DNA of 55,537 nucleotides from an uncultured Collinsella sp. (lineage in GTDB: Bacteria; Actinomycetota; Coriobacteriia; Coriobacteriales; Coriobacteriaceae), in the NCBI GenBank assembly GCA_900544135.1, contig UQTU01000018.1, forward strand, positions 1 to 55,537, given 5' to 3'. The notes beneath the pieces were generated by a model. The model was not told the origin of the DNA, made no database searches, and worked only from the letters and a program-made list of their open reading frames with translations. Shown here one piece after another: positions 14,757 through 23,499 of the stretch (positions are counted from its first letter, which is position 1; every line of letters begins with the position of its first letter). The translations under genes and the position numbers were made by a program.

Positions 14757-16154
14757 ATGGAGCGTCCCTGCGCATGGAAAAAGTACACGCCACAGCAGAT
14801 CGAAGAGCTCGAGGAGCTTTGCCGCGGCTATAAGCAATTTTTGAGTGAGAACAAGACCGAGCGCCTGTGCGTCAAGACCGGTATCAAGATGGCCGAGGAG
14901 GCGGGCTACGTCAATCTGGAGACCGTGATCGCCGAGGGCCGCGCGCTCAAGGCCGGCGACAAGGTGTACGCCGCCAATCACGGCAAGGACCTCATGCTCG
15001 TCAACCTGGGCACCGCCCCGCTCGAGCAGGGCTTTAACATCCTGGGCGCCCACGTGGACTCGCCGCGCCTAGACCTCAAGCAAAATCCCGCCTTCGAGGC
15101 CGGCGACATGGCCTACCTCGACACACACTACTACGGTGGCGTCAAGAGCTACCACTGGGTTGCCTCCCCGCTTGCACTCGTGGGCGTCATCTGCAAAAAG
15201 GACGGCACCGCCGTCGACATCAACATCGGTGACAAGGCGGACGACCCGGTCTTTACCATCTCCGACCTGCTGATCCACCTCTCGAGCGAGCAGATGGCCA
15301 AGCCCGCCAAGGACGCCGTCGACGCCGAGATCCTTGACGTGATCGTGGGCGGCCGCCCCGTCAAGTTTGACGAGGACGACAAAGACGCTCCCAAGGAGCC
15401 CGTCAAGCAGATGTTCCTGGATATCCTCAAGGAGCAGTACGACGTCGAGGAGGAGGACTTTCTCTCCGCCGAGATCGAGGTCGTGCCCGCCGGCCCGGCC
15501 CGCGACATGGGCCTCGACCGCTCCATGATTCTGGGCTATGGCCACGACGACCGCGTCTGCGCCTACCCCTCCATGCTCGCCCAGATCAACGTCGCCAACG
15601 TGGAGCGCACGAGCATCACACTCATCGTCGACAAGGAGGAGATCGGTTCCGTGGGTGCCACCGGCATGACGAGCCGCTTCTTCGAGAACACCGTCGCCGA
15701 GATCATGACGCTCGCCGGCGAGGATAGCCCGCTGGCCCTGCGCCGTGCACTCGCCCACAGCCGCATGCTCTCCTCTGACGTGTCCGCCGGCTTCGACCCG
15801 GGCTACGCCGGCAAGTTCGAGACCAAGAACGCAGCCTTTATGGGTCGTGGCCTGTGCTTTAACAAGTACACGGGCAGCCGCGGCAAGGGCGGCTCCAACG
15901 ACGCCGACGCAGAGTACGTGGCCCTCGTCCGCGACATCATGGACGAGGCCGGCGTGGACTTCCAGACCTGCGAGCTCGGCCGTGTCAACGCGGGCGGCGG
16001 CGGCACCATCGCCTACATCATGGCCAAGTACGGCATGAACGTCATCGACTCCGGCGTTGCCGTCCTGTCCATGCACGCCCTGTGGGAGGTCGCTAACAAG
16101 GCCGATATCTACGAGGCCTATCGCGGCTACAAGGCCTTCCTCGAGCGCGCCTAA
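14757..16154 (+). CDS. M18 family aminopeptidase
   Basis: A cytosolic zinc aminopeptidase of the aspartyl aminopeptidase family (PepF/ApeB-like), 465 residues, removing N-terminal residues from peptides. Metal-ligand regions are visible: ILGAHVDSPRLDLKQ near residue 96, VDKEEIGSVGATG near residue 290 with the catalytic Glu pair, and the C-terminal VLSMHALWEVANKAD with the last His ligand. The start ATG at 14757 has GAAAGGAG 8 nt upstream. An extended -10 (TGATACGAT at 14699-14707) may be its promoter. A long hairpin terminator follows, and yaaA is next on the same strand. Confidence 0.9.
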   Translation: MERPCAWKKYTPQQIEELEELCRGYKQFLSENKTERLCVKTGIKMAEEAGYVNLETVIAEGRALKAGDKVYAANHGKDLMLVNLGTAPLEQGFNILGAHVDSPRLDLKQNPAFEAGDMAYLDTHYYGGVKSYHWVASPLALVGVICKKDGTAVDINIGDKADDPVFTISDLLIHLSSEQMAKPAKDAVDAEILDVIVGGRPVKFDEDDKDAPKEPVKQMFLDILKEQYDVEEEDFLSAEIEVVPAGPARDMGLDRSMILGYGHDDRVCAYPSMLAQINVANVERTSITLIVDKEEIGSVGATGMTSRFFENTVAEIMTLAGEDSPLALRRALAHSRMLSSDVSAGFDPGYAGKFETKNAAFMGRGLCFNKYTGSRGKGGSNDADAEYVALVRDIMDEAGVDFQTCELGRVNAGGGGTIAYIMAKYGMNVIDSGVAVLSMHALWEVANKADIYEAYRGYKAFLERA

Positions 16155-16169
16155 CCAGTCCCTTATAAC

Positions 16170-16239
16170 TTGCGGTGAAATACGGACTAAACTGGCCCAT
16201 AAACGGCCAAAACAGACCGTATTCCACCGCAACTTTTTT
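16170..16239 (+). terminator. Long hairpin terminator after the M18 gene (inverted repeat D)
   Basis: A 16-bp stem with one mismatch, TTGCGGTGAAATACGG (16170-16185) with CCGTATTCCACCGCAA (16217-16232), encloses a 31-nt loop and is followed directly by CTTTTTT. It is unusually long for an intrinsic terminator. Confidence 0.85.
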
Positions 16240-16254
16240 GGCAGAGGAGCGTCC

Positions 16255-17064
16255 ATGCTGCAGGTCATCATTTCGCCCGCCAAGCAGATGCGCGCGGCCC
16301 AAGATGCTTTTGAAGTCCTGGGCATCCCACCCTTTGTGCGCGAGACGGCTCGCCTCCACCGCGCACTGCTAGATATCGAGCGGAATGAAGGCAGCGGCGG
16401 CCTGCAGGCGCTGTGGAACGTGAGTGACAAACTGCTGGGACCTTGCCTCAACACACTGCATGAGTTCGGGCCCATCCTGAAAAGCGGCGATCTCGACAAT
16501 CCCGCACTCGCCCGTCACCTCTCCCCTGCCGTCATGTCCTATCACGGCATTCAATACCAGAGCATGGCACCCGAGGTGATGGATTCCACGCAGCTCGCAT
16601 GGCTGCAAGACCATCTGTGGATCCTCTCCGGCCTCTACGGGTGCGTTCGTCCCTTTCATGCCGTCGAACCGTATCGGCTGGAGATGGGCGCGAAGCTCGC
16701 CGTTGACGATGCCCGAGACCTCTACGCGTTTTGGAGCGACAAGCTCGCACGGGCCATCGCTCCGGCGGGCTCTAACACCACGATCGTCAACCTTGCCAGT
16801 GTGGAGTACGCCAAGGCCGTTCTACCCCATCTCGCAGGCGACGCCACAACCGTCACTTGTCTCTTTGGCGAAGGTGTCCGCAACGGCAAGCCCATCCAGC
16901 GCTCGACAGCCAGCAAAAAGGCGCGCGGCTCCATGGTGCGCTGGATGGCAGAAAACAAGCTCGAGGATGTAAGCGGGCTCACCGCGTTCGACGTTGGTTA
17001 TCGTCACTTTCCCGAGCTTTCAAATAAAAACACTCTGGTCTTCCTGAACGAACAGGCCTTGTAG
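16255..17064 (+). CDS. yaaA: YaaA family peroxide stress protein (UPF0246)
   Basis: In E. coli YaaA limits iron-driven DNA damage under peroxide stress, and the fold binds DNA. The 269-residue protein begins MLQVIISPAKQM, with the SPAK signature, and carries LSGLYGCVRPFHAVEPYRLE mid-protein and STASKKARGSMVRWM near residue 220, all family hallmarks. The start ATG at 16255 has AGAGGAG 6 nt upstream. It follows the M18 aminopeptidase but is cut off from it by a terminator. No obvious terminator lies in the 40 bp before the convergent gene at 17105. Confidence 0.9.
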   Translation: MLQVIISPAKQMRAAQDAFEVLGIPPFVRETARLHRALLDIERNEGSGGLQALWNVSDKLLGPCLNTLHEFGPILKSGDLDNPALARHLSPAVMSYHGIQYQSMAPEVMDSTQLAWLQDHLWILSGLYGCVRPFHAVEPYRLEMGAKLAVDDARDLYAFWSDKLARAIAPAGSNTTIVNLASVEYAKAVLPHLAGDATTVTCLFGEGVRNGKPIQRSTASKKARGSMVRWMAENKLEDVSGLTAFDVGYRHFPELSNKNTLVFLNEQAL

Positions 17065-17104
17065 GACCACCGCTACTTTTGAATGTGCTGCCTAGGCACG
17101 GCGT

Positions 17105-17620
17105 CTATTCCGCCAAGCCGTCGGCTTTGGCAATTTCATTTGTCGAGCCGTCCTGATAGGTAATCTTGACATGCTCCACCTCGGACACCTTGACGCCCGA
17201 CGGGGGCTCCAGGCGCCATTCCGTCAGCGCGATATCCATTGTCGTGGGCACATCCCCTTGATCTTTGAGCTCGACCGACAGCGTCTTAAGCGACGCATCG
17301 AAGGTCACGCGCTCGATCTCTTCACCAGGAATGGATCCGCCACTCAGCTGCAACTGCACAAACTCGTTGCGCGGATACCAATAGTCGCCCGGCGCGGCAA
17401 CGGTATTGCCGCCCGCGACCTTCACTGTCATGATCGGCAGGGCATCGTCGGCCTCAAACTCCCAGGCAGCGCCGCCGCGACCGCCAAACGTCCAGATACA
17501 AAAGGCAATCACCAGCACGGCAAGCACCGCAAAACCAATCGCGACAAGGCCATGGTGCGCACGGCTTTCCTCGGCCGATACATCCCATTGCGTCTCTCGA
17601 TATAGATGCTTGTCTTCCAT
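17105..17620 (-). CDS. Hypothetical single-pass membrane protein, 171 aa
   Basis: I do not recognise the family. The N-terminal 23 residues are charged, followed by one membrane segment (about residues 24-46, LVAIGFAVLAVLVIAFCIW) and a mainly beta-rich extracellular domain with IMTVKVAGG, GDYWYPRNEFVQLQ and VKITYQDGS. It looks like an anchored external domain facing the cell wall. The ATG at 17620 has GGGGAGG 5 nt upstream. The open frame continues to 18304 antisense to thiC, but that part is a shadow. It is divergent from thiC and its riboswitch, with about 70 bp for both promoters. Confidence 0.7.
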   Translation of the reverse strand: MEDKHLYRETQWDVSAEESRAHHGLVAIGFAVLAVLVIAFCIWTFGGRGGAAWEFEADDALPIMTVKVAGGNTVAAPGDYWYPRNEFVQLQLSGGSIPGEEIERVTFDASLKTLSVELKDQGDVPTTMDIALTEWRLEPPSGVKVSEVEHVKITYQDGSTNEIAKADGLAE

Positions 17621-17670
17621 GTTCGCCTCCCCACAGGCACGCTCGTTGGCCCAATCGTACCCATTCAGGC

Positions 17671-17676
17671 TATACT
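17671..17676 (+). promoter_or_regulatory. Candidate thiC -10 box
   Basis: TATACT lies about 15 nt before the TPP aptamer, with a TTGGCC 19 bp upstream as a poor -35 box. Confidence 0.4.
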
Positions 17677-17689
17677 TGAGCCCACCACA

Positions 17690-17786
17690 TAAACGGGGAG
17701 CTTGCAGGACAAGACGGCAGGCTGAGACTGGGCGCGCCCGCCCTGACCCGCAAACCTGATATGGGTAATGCCAACGAAGGGAGCCG
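17690..17786 (+). promoter_or_regulatory. TPP riboswitch
   Basis: The conserved thi-box elements appear in order: CGGGGAGCTTG, GGCTGAGACTGGG, CCCTGACCCG, AACCTGATATGGGTAATGCCA and CGAAGGGAG. The last segment contains the Shine-Dalgarno GAAGGGAG of thiC, 8 nt before its ATG, so ligand binding would directly block ribosome access. No terminator lies between aptamer and gene. This indicates translational control of thiC by thiamine pyrophosphate. Confidence 0.95.
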
Positions 17787-17791
17787 TGCCA

Positions 17792-19126
17792 ATGAGCACA
17801 CAGACCGAGCCCAAGCTCGTCACGCAAATCGACTTCGCCCGCGCCGGGCAGATCACACCGCAGATGAAGGAGGTCGCCGAGCGCGAGCATCGCGACCCCG
17901 AGTACATCCGCGAGCGCGTGGCCGACGGCCGCATCGCCATTCCCGCCAACATCGTGCACATCAAAAAGGGCATGCGCGCCTTTGGCGTCGGTGAGGGCTT
18001 GTCCACCAAGGTCAACGTGAACCTGGGCATCTCGGGCGACAAGGCCGATGCCGCCGAGGAATGGAAGAAGGTCAAGATCGCCGAGGACTTTGGCGCCGAC
18101 GCCATCATGGACCTCTCCAACTCGGGCAAGACACGTCAGTTCCGCCAGCAGCTCATCGACGAGACGCCGCTCATGGTAGGCACCGTCCCCATGTACGACG
18201 CCATCGGCTACATGGAAAAGCCGCTGGTCAAGCTCACCAAGGACGACCTGTTCGAAGTCGTGCGCGCGCATGCCGAGGACGGCGTGGACTTTATGACCAT
18301 CCACTGCGGCATAAACAAGTCGGTCACCAAGACCTTTAAGGAGACCGGCCGCCTCATGAACATCGTGAGCCGTGGCGGCTCACTGCTGTTTGGCTGGATG
18401 GAGGTCACCGGTAACGAGAACCCATTCTATGAGTTCTACGACGAGTTGCTCGAGATTTGCCACGAGTACGACGTGACGATTTCGCTCGGCGACTCCTGCC
18501 GCCCGGGCTGCCTCTACGACTCCAACGACGCCACCGAGACCGCTGAGATGATCGAGCTGGGCAAGCTGTGCAAGCGCGCTTGGGCCGCCGGCGTCCAGGT
18601 CATGGTCGAGGGCCCGGGTCACATGGCGCTCGACGAGATCGCCGCCAACATGAAACTGCAGAAGCGCCTGTGCCACAATGCTCCGTTCTATGTGCTCGGG
18701 CCGCTGGTGACCGATATCGGCGTGGGTTACGACCACATCACCGCCGCCATCGGCGGCGCCATCTCCGCCAGTTCCGGTGCCGACTTCCTGTGCTACGTGA
18801 CACCGGCAGAGCACCTATGCCTGCCCAACGCCCAGGATGTGCTCGACGGCCTCATGGCCACCAAGATCGCCGCACACGCCGCCGACATCGCCAAAAAGGT
18901 GCCCCACGCCCGCGACATGGACGACAAGATGGGCCAGGCACGCCGCAAGCTTGACTGGGACGCCATGTGGGAGTGCGCGCTCGACCCGGTTACGGGCAAG
19001 AAGCGCTACGAGGAGTCCCCCGCCGCCACCGAGGGCACTTGCACCATGTGTGGCAAGATGTGCGCCGTCCGCACCGTCAACAAGATCTTCGAGGGCACCA
19101 CGATCGACCTCGGCATGGAGGACTAG
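17792..19126 (+). CDS. thiC: Phosphomethylpyrimidine synthase ThiC
   Basis: Radical-SAM enzyme that rearranges aminoimidazole ribotide to HMP phosphate for thiamine synthesis. The 444-residue product ends with the atypical cluster motif CTMCGKMC (CX2CX4C, about residues 417-424) that binds 4Fe-4S. GDSCRPGCLYD and EGPGHMALDEI are further signatures. The start ATG at 17792 is preferred over one at 17768 because the latter lies inside the riboswitch and lacks a Shine-Dalgarno. It is followed by thiD, 181 bp downstream, past a hairpin and a TATAAT. Confidence 0.95.
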   Translation: MSTQTEPKLVTQIDFARAGQITPQMKEVAEREHRDPEYIRERVADGRIAIPANIVHIKKGMRAFGVGEGLSTKVNVNLGISGDKADAAEEWKKVKIAEDFGADAIMDLSNSGKTRQFRQQLIDETPLMVGTVPMYDAIGYMEKPLVKLTKDDLFEVVRAHAEDGVDFMTIHCGINKSVTKTFKETGRLMNIVSRGGSLLFGWMEVTGNENPFYEFYDELLEICHEYDVTISLGDSCRPGCLYDSNDATETAEMIELGKLCKRAWAAGVQVMVEGPGHMALDEIAANMKLQKRLCHNAPFYVLGPLVTDIGVGYDHITAAIGGAISASSGADFLCYVTPAEHLCLPNAQDVLDGLMATKIAAHAADIAKKVPHARDMDDKMGQARRKLDWDAMWECALDPVTGKKRYEESPAATEGTCTMCGKMCAVRTVNKIFEGTTIDLGMED

Positions 19127-19220
19127 CCTGTCGCCGCGGCCGCTTCTGTCGGCGAGCTGGTGCCTGTCAATTGTTGACGTGTGAACATTTGCTTGCATTT
19201 GCGTAAAGATTGCATCGCCC

Positions 19221-19261
19221 GCCCGGGTTCGACATAGAGTCGGCCCGGGCATCTTTATAAT
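19221..19261 (+). terminator. Hairpin between thiC and thiD, with an overlapping TATAAT
   Basis: GCCCGGG/CCCGGGC extended by CGAC/GTCG forms a stem followed by ATCTTTATAAT. It could terminate or attenuate thiC read-through. The TATAAT at its end may be a -10 box for thiD, although no -35 is correctly spaced. Confidence 0.5.
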
Positions 19262-19307
19262 GCTGGCTTAAAGACCCATTTGATTCCGACCGAACAAGGG
19301 AGCGAAC

Positions 19308-20138
19308 ATGGATCGTAGTAAGGTACCTGCCGTCCTGTCCATCGCGGGATCCGATTCCAGCGGCGGCGCCGGCATTCAGGCCGACATCAAGACCATCACG
19401 GCGCACCGTCTGTATGCCCAGACGGCCATCACCGCCATCACAGCGCAAAACACACTGGGCGTTACCGCCGTGCAGGATATCTCGCCAGATATCGTAGCCG
19501 CGCAAATTGACGCCGTTTTTGACGATATCCGCCCGAGCGCCGTCAAGATCGGCATGGTTTCTTCTGTCGAGATTATCGATGTTATCGCCGACCGCCTGAG
19601 CGCCTGGAAGGCGACAAACGTGGTAGTCGACCCCGTCATGGTAGCCACCTCGGGCGCACGGCTGATTGCCGAAGATGCCGCAGAGGCGCTCACTCGCCGC
19701 CTGTTCCCGCTAGCGACGGTTATCACGCCCAATATTCCCGAGGCCATGGCCCTGCTCGACTACGAGGTCGACTCCGAGCGCACGCAGCAAAATGCTGCCA
19801 TGCTCCTCACCCGCCGCTTTGGTTGTGCATCCCTCGTTAAGGGTGGGCATCTTGTCAACGAGGCCAACGATGTACTGGCCGAACCCGCGCCACTCGATGA
19901 CGAGGGCAACCATCTGGGAGATCCACTCACCACGTGGTTCCGCCACAAGCGCATCGAGACCGACAACACGCACGGCACCGGATGCACGCTCTCGTCCGCC
20001 ATCGCCTGCGCGCTGGCTCAGGGCATGGATCTTGCCGACGCCGTCAACGCCGGCAAGGCATACCTGACAGGCGCTCTGGCCGCCGGCCTGAACATGGGCA
20101 AAGGCTCCGGCCCTGTCAACCACATGTGGCAGTATTAA
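19308..20138 (+). CDS. thiD: HMP/HMP-P kinase ThiD
   Basis: Phosphorylates HMP and HMP phosphate to HMP pyrophosphate, the step after ThiC. The 276-residue ribokinase-fold protein has LSIAGSDSSGGAGIQADIKT at the N-terminus, VVDPVMVATSGARL near residue 105, and the anion-hole motif DNTHGTGCTLSSAIAC near residue 223, with the catalytic region Cys. The start ATG at 19308 has AGGGAG 6 nt upstream. No ThiE domain is fused. It ends at a bidirectional hairpin shared with the convergent SGNH gene. Confidence 0.95.
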   Translation: MDRSKVPAVLSIAGSDSSGGAGIQADIKTITAHRLYAQTAITAITAQNTLGVTAVQDISPDIVAAQIDAVFDDIRPSAVKIGMVSSVEIIDVIADRLSAWKATNVVVDPVMVATSGARLIAEDAAEALTRRLFPLATVITPNIPEAMALLDYEVDSERTQQNAAMLLTRRFGCASLVKGGHLVNEANDVLAEPAPLDDEGNHLGDPLTTWFRHKRIETDNTHGTGCTLSSAIACALAQGMDLADAVNAGKAYLTGALAAGLNMGKGSGPVNHMWQY

Positions 20139-20154
20139 GATTCGCAGCCCAAGC

Positions 20155-20187
20155 CACCGCAAAGGGGACAGGCACCTTTGCGGTGGT
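20155..20187. terminator. Bidirectional terminator thiD / SGNH hydrolase
   Basis: A perfect 12-bp stem CCACCGCAAAGG/CCTTTGCGGTGG with loop GGACAGGCA lies between convergent genes; T-rich tails are short on both sides. The loop and stem contain GGGGACAGGCACC. Confidence 0.75.
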
Positions 20188-20198
20188 TTGGGGTCGCG

Positions 20199-20858
20199 CT
20201 ACTCACCGAGCATCTCTTGGAGCTTGGCTGCCACGGCGTGACCCAGGCTCTCATGGCTTTCGGGCATCATATGCAGATAGTCGATATCGCCCGGCTCGGC
20301 AAAGTCGGCGGCATTCAAAAAGTCGCAGCCAAACTGCTCAGCCACATGTGCGTAGTACTCACCAAAATGCTCCGAGGCCTCGACGGAACGCTCGTCAAAA
20401 TCGGTCATATATACATCGGCGATTTGCGGCTTGATCTTGATAGGTGCCATCAGCAGAATACGCGGGCAGGGTGCGGCATTGGTCCAGGGAAATGCACGCA
20501 CCGCGCGAATCAGCGCCATGGCGCCACGGGCGATATCGGAAGCTGTCACGTTAAAGACCGTCTTACAGTCGTTGGTGCCCAGCATGATCACAATGGCGTC
20601 CAGCGGCTTATGGGCCTCGAGCAGCATCGGAAGTGCGCGAATGCCGTTAAGATTGGTGTCCAGATGGCACATGTCGTCGCGTACCGTCGTGCGGCCGTTG
20701 AGGCCTTCTTCAATTACATGCCAGCCCTCGCCTAAGTCACGTTGGGCCACGCCACACCAGCGCACATCCCGCGCATAGCGCACCGCGGTGCCGTCGCGCA
20801 TGCCCGCCGGATCGTAACCATAGGTGTTGCTGTCGCCAAAACATAGAACGTTTTTCAT
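20199..20858 (-). CDS. SGNH/GDSL-family hydrolase
   Basis: An esterase or lipase-like enzyme of 219 residues without a signal peptide, so probably cytoplasmic. Block I is CFGDSNTYGYDP with the catalytic Ser near residue 9, block II includes EEGLNGRTT, block III is MLGTNDCK, and block V is DIDYLHMMPESH with the catalytic Asp and His. The arrangement is similar to arylesterase-like GDSL enzymes; the substrate is unknown. The start ATG at 20858 has AAGGAAGG about 7 nt upstream. It follows the PARG-like gene on the same strand but is separated by a terminator. Confidence 0.9.
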   Translation of the reverse strand: MKNVLCFGDSNTYGYDPAGMRDGTAVRYARDVRWCGVAQRDLGEGWHVIEEGLNGRTTVRDDMCHLDTNLNGIRALPMLLEAHKPLDAIVIMLGTNDCKTVFNVTASDIARGAMALIRAVRAFPWTNAAPCPRILLMAPIKIKPQIADVYMTDFDERSVEASEHFGEYYAHVAEQFGCDFLNAADFAEPGDIDYLHMMPESHESLGHAVAAKLQEMLGE

Positions 20859-20876
20859 CGTAAGCCCTTCCTTTAG

Positions 20877-20911
20877 TAAAAAGCCGACGGGAGCAGCCTC
20901 TCCCGCCGGCT
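20877..20911 (-). terminator. Terminator of the PARG-like gene
   Basis: AGCCGACGGGAG/CTCCCGCCGGCT, 12 bp with one mismatch, followed by T5 on the minus strand. Confidence 0.85.
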
Positions 20912-20936
20912 CGACCTATCTGTCAGCACGTACCGA

Positions 20937-22052
20937 TTACAGGTACTTGCGCCAGTCATCGTCATCCTCGTCGTCCTCGGCAGCAGCCTGGGCCTGCTCG
21001 GCGGCACGGGCTGCTGCGGCGCGGGCAGCAACCTGAGCATAGGACTCCTCGTTGCGCTCGGGGAAGTTTGCCAGCACGTGCTCGAACTTGGCAAAATCCT
21101 CGTCCCAGCGCGTAGAGGGCACAGCAAAAAAGACCTGCTTGACCTTAAAGTCGCCCGACGCGAGCTCCTTGCGGAAGAGCTCGGCCACGGCCTCTGCGTC
21201 AAAGCCGTTGTTGTCGCAGCCCCATGCGCCCAACACGAGCTTCTCGCGACCCAGCTCGTCGCAGATGGCAAGCACAAAGCGAATGCGGTCGCGCAGGGCA
21301 TCCAGCAGAGCATCGTCGCTCACGCGATACTCCTGGCGGGCGCGCTTAACGTTGGGCGCGGCGGCCACGATCACGTCGGCGTATGCATGCACGTGGTTGC
21401 GGTCGAAGCGCACCGCAGGCACCACTAGGGCGCGGTTGCGATAGAGCTCGCAGTTGATGTTGCGGCGACGGTTCTCGCCGTACCACTTACGCTGCATATC
21501 GAGAACGTTGTACAGATACGAATCGGCGCACAGCGTGGCCTCCTGGCCCAGATAACCCTGAATATAGCCACCGCCCGGGTTGGTGAACGAGGCAAAGGCG
21601 AGCACGGCCATGTCGCAGAGCTGCGCATAGCCACGACCGTTGTCCAGGATGGCCTGCGTGGCGGAGGCATCGAGCACGGTGACCTCGGGCAGAACCGGAG
21701 CGGGCTCCTCAGCAGGCGCGGACTCAGCTTCAGCGATTTCCTCGGCAGGCTCCTCGACGGGCTCGAGCGCTGCCTCGACCTCGGCAGCCTCCGCGCCCTC
21801 GACGTCCTCGGCAACCTGTTCTTCGGCGGCCACAGCACTCTGAACCTTGGCCTTCATCGCCGCGACAAAGCCGGCAGGCATACCGTCAAACTCGCGAACA
21901 CCGGCAAGCGAACGCTCGATATCCTTGGCGCACGCTTCGGACACAGTTGCCACGTGACGCTCGGCGGCCTTGGCACGGGCCTCGCGCTTGGGATTGGGCT
22001 GACCCGCTCGGTTGGACCTGCGGTTACGGTTCCTGTTGTCGACGTCTGCCAT
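20937..22052 (-). CDS. TIGR02452-like protein (bacterial PARG-type macrodomain) with altered catalytic motif
   Basis: The C-terminal two thirds of the 371-residue protein resemble bacterial poly(ADP-ribose) glycohydrolase-like macrodomains. AVLAFASFTNPGGGYIQGYL corresponds to the family core, followed by CADSYLYNVL, DVIVAAAPNVKRA and VLGAWGCDNNGFD. Canonical members end the signature GGG-X6-8-QEE with two Glu; here it reads QEA, so the second, catalytic Glu is missing. The N-terminus is basic, then residues 75-130 form a low-complexity Ala/Glu segment absent from typical members, and the C-terminus is Ala-rich then acidic. The start ATG at 22052 has AAAGGTGA upstream. It may bind ADP-ribose derivatives without hydrolysing them. 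Confidence 0.75.
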   Translation of the reverse strand: MADVDNRNRNRRSNRAGQPNPKREARAKAAERHVATVSEACAKDIERSLAGVREFDGMPAGFVAAMKAKVQSAVAAEEQVAEDVEGAEAAEVEAALEPVEEPAEEIAEAESAPAEEPAPVLPEVTVLDASATQAILDNGRGYAQLCDMAVLAFASFTNPGGGYIQGYLGQEATLCADSYLYNVLDMQRKWYGENRRRNINCELYRNRALVVPAVRFDRNHVHAYADVIVAAAPNVKRARQEYRVSDDALLDALRDRIRFVLAICDELGREKLVLGAWGCDNNGFDAEAVAELFRKELASGDFKVKQVFFAVPSTRWDEDFAKFEHVLANFPERNEESYAQVAARAAAARAAEQAQAAAEDDEDDDDWRKYL

Positions 22053-22118
22053 AAGTGGTCACCTTTCTCGGTCTCTGCCGCTATCGGCTTTTCCCATCCA
22101 TGATACCCCGCCGCATAC

Positions 22119-22144
22119 AAAAAAGACGGCCCCGAAGGACCGCC
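22119..22144 (-). terminator. Terminator of the Bax-inhibitor-1 family gene
   Basis: GGCGGTCC/GGGCCGTC stem with G-U pairs and a TTCG loop, followed by T6 on the minus strand. Confidence 0.85.
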
Positions 22145-22190
22145 TTTCGCATCGATTTACACGCACGGCAAACACCGCCGCAATTCGCCA

Positions 22191-22886
22191 CTAGTCGCGA
22201 CGGCCGAGGATGTTCAGAATGCGCAGGAACACGTTGATGATGTCCACGAACAAGTTGGATGCCATAAGCACGGCGTTGGGCAGCGTAGGCGGCACCGTCG
22301 TGGCAACATAGGTGTCGTAGCCGATAAAGCCGGCGAACACCACGATCACGATCAGATCGGTGATGGTCTGCGAGACGCCCATGAACATCAGCACAATCTC
22401 AACCAGAATAGTGGCGAGCAGAATGCCAAAGCCGATGCCATATACGCGCTGGAAAAACTTGGGGAACGTCACGCCCAAGGCGCCATAGACAAAGGTGATG
22501 GCGGCCGTGGCGATAAAGGCAGTGTTGATGGTGGGCAGGTCGTAGTTGGCAAGGCCAAACGACGCGGTCAGGCCAAAGGTACTCGCAAAGATTATGTAGC
22601 CCACAAGGGACAGGCCCACGGACTGCTTGCTGGCGGCGGCCGACATCATGACCATGCCGACGATGGTCAAAATAAACGAGCCAAAGACCAGCGGCAAGGC
22701 GGCGCCGCTCATCATCATGCGCGCAAACGACATGGTGCTCGTAAAGTAGGCGCCGGCGCCCATGGCGCAAAAGCCCAAGAAGATCAGGGCAGACATGGCG
22801 AGATTGTACGCGCGCGGCGACATCTCCTTGGCGCGGCTTGCGCCGCTCTCGACGGGGCCGTTCTGATAGCCCTGGATATCGTTCAT
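22191..22886 (-). CDS. Bax inhibitor-1/YccA family membrane protein
   Basis: A polytopic inner-membrane protein of 231 residues with about seven hydrophobic segments, beginning near residue 28 (YNLAMSALIFLGFCAMGAG). The family signature GFIGYDTYVATT lies in the C-terminal part, followed by a last segment with LFVDIINVFLRILNI, both typical of BI-1/TMBIM proteins, some of which leak calcium in a pH-dependent way. The bacterial role is not settled. The start ATG at 22886 has AAAGGA 8 nt upstream. Monocistronic, with its own terminator. Confidence 0.9.
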   Translation of the reverse strand: MNDIQGYQNGPVESGASRAKEMSPRAYNLAMSALIFLGFCAMGAGAYFTSTMSFARMMMSGAALPLVFGSFILTIVGMVMMSAAASKQSVGLSLVGYIIFASTFGLTASFGLANYDLPTINTAFIATAAITFVYGALGVTFPKFFQRVYGIGFGILLATILVEIVLMFMGVSQTITDLIVIVVFAGFIGYDTYVATTVPPTLPNAVLMASNLFVDIINVFLRILNILGRRD

Positions 22887-22970
22887 AGGTTCGTCCTTTC
22901 AAAAAGCGCCACAAATAACGGCGCAGTAGCTGACAAGATTCCTGTCATTGTACCCGAACGCCGTGCGTCC

Positions 22971-23309
22971 TTACCTACGGCGCTCGCCCTCGAGCGTACG
23001 GTCGAATGCCCACACCCACCAACGCATCAGATGGGCCTGCGAGCCATCTGGTCGTTCACGCGTCTGGTCCTCCAGATACAACTCGGTCGCGTGCCCGCCA
23101 AAACGCACCTTATAGGTTGCCGTACGAATGCCGTGAACCGTCAGGCCAAACCCAGTGGTCGAGACAATCTCGTCAATCGTAAAGCAACGACCGTCGACCC
23201 AGCAGACGGCGACTGGCACGACTTGTCCGCCCGCGAGGATGCGAGCCACGACGTCCACATACTGCTTGTGTACGCGCCGAGTTTTGCCGTCTGTCTGTCG
23301 ATATTCCAT
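22971..23309 (-). CDS. Conserved-looking hypothetical protein, 112 aa
   Basis: A small soluble protein beginning MEYRQTDGKTRRVHKQYVDV, with VCWVDGRCFTIDEIVS in the middle and MRWWVWAFDRTLEGERRR at the end. The arrangement 'W-x-D-G-R-x-F-x-I-D-E' plus a Trp-rich end is reminiscent of DUF6504-type domains that accompany some DNA polymerase IV proteins, but I cannot confirm this. The start is ambiguous. The ATG at 23309 has AGGAGG only 1 nt upstream, which is too close; upstream in-frame ATGs at 23330 and 23396 have no good ribosome binding site. It is divergent from pit. Confidence 0.55.
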   Translation of the reverse strand: MEYRQTDGKTRRVHKQYVDVVARILAGGQVVPVAVCWVDGRCFTIDEIVSTTGFGLTVHGIRTATYKVRFGGHATELYLEDQTRERPDGSQAHLMRWWVWAFDRTLEGERRR

Positions 23310-23499
23310 GCCTCCTATTATCGAACGCATGTTTGCATGTTGTAAAGCGAACAGACTGTGGTTTTGGAGTGTCGTAGCAATCGCACGTGTCCGCATGGCG
23401 TGTTAGCAAAAAGAATACCCGCGGTCAACAGGACTAATATTCAATTTTAGTGCCAAAAAATCCACTTCTCACGTCAGAACTCCGTTAAGAAACCCACAG

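Noticed and set aside
17621..18304. Extension of the minus-strand ORF at 17105 across thiC
   Set aside because: It would run antisense through the TPP riboswitch and thiC; the ATG at 17620 with GGGGAGG explains the real gene.
19221..19256. tRNA-like GGGTTCGA motif between thiC and thiD
   Set aside because: No acceptor, D or anticodon stems; the segment is a simple hairpin.
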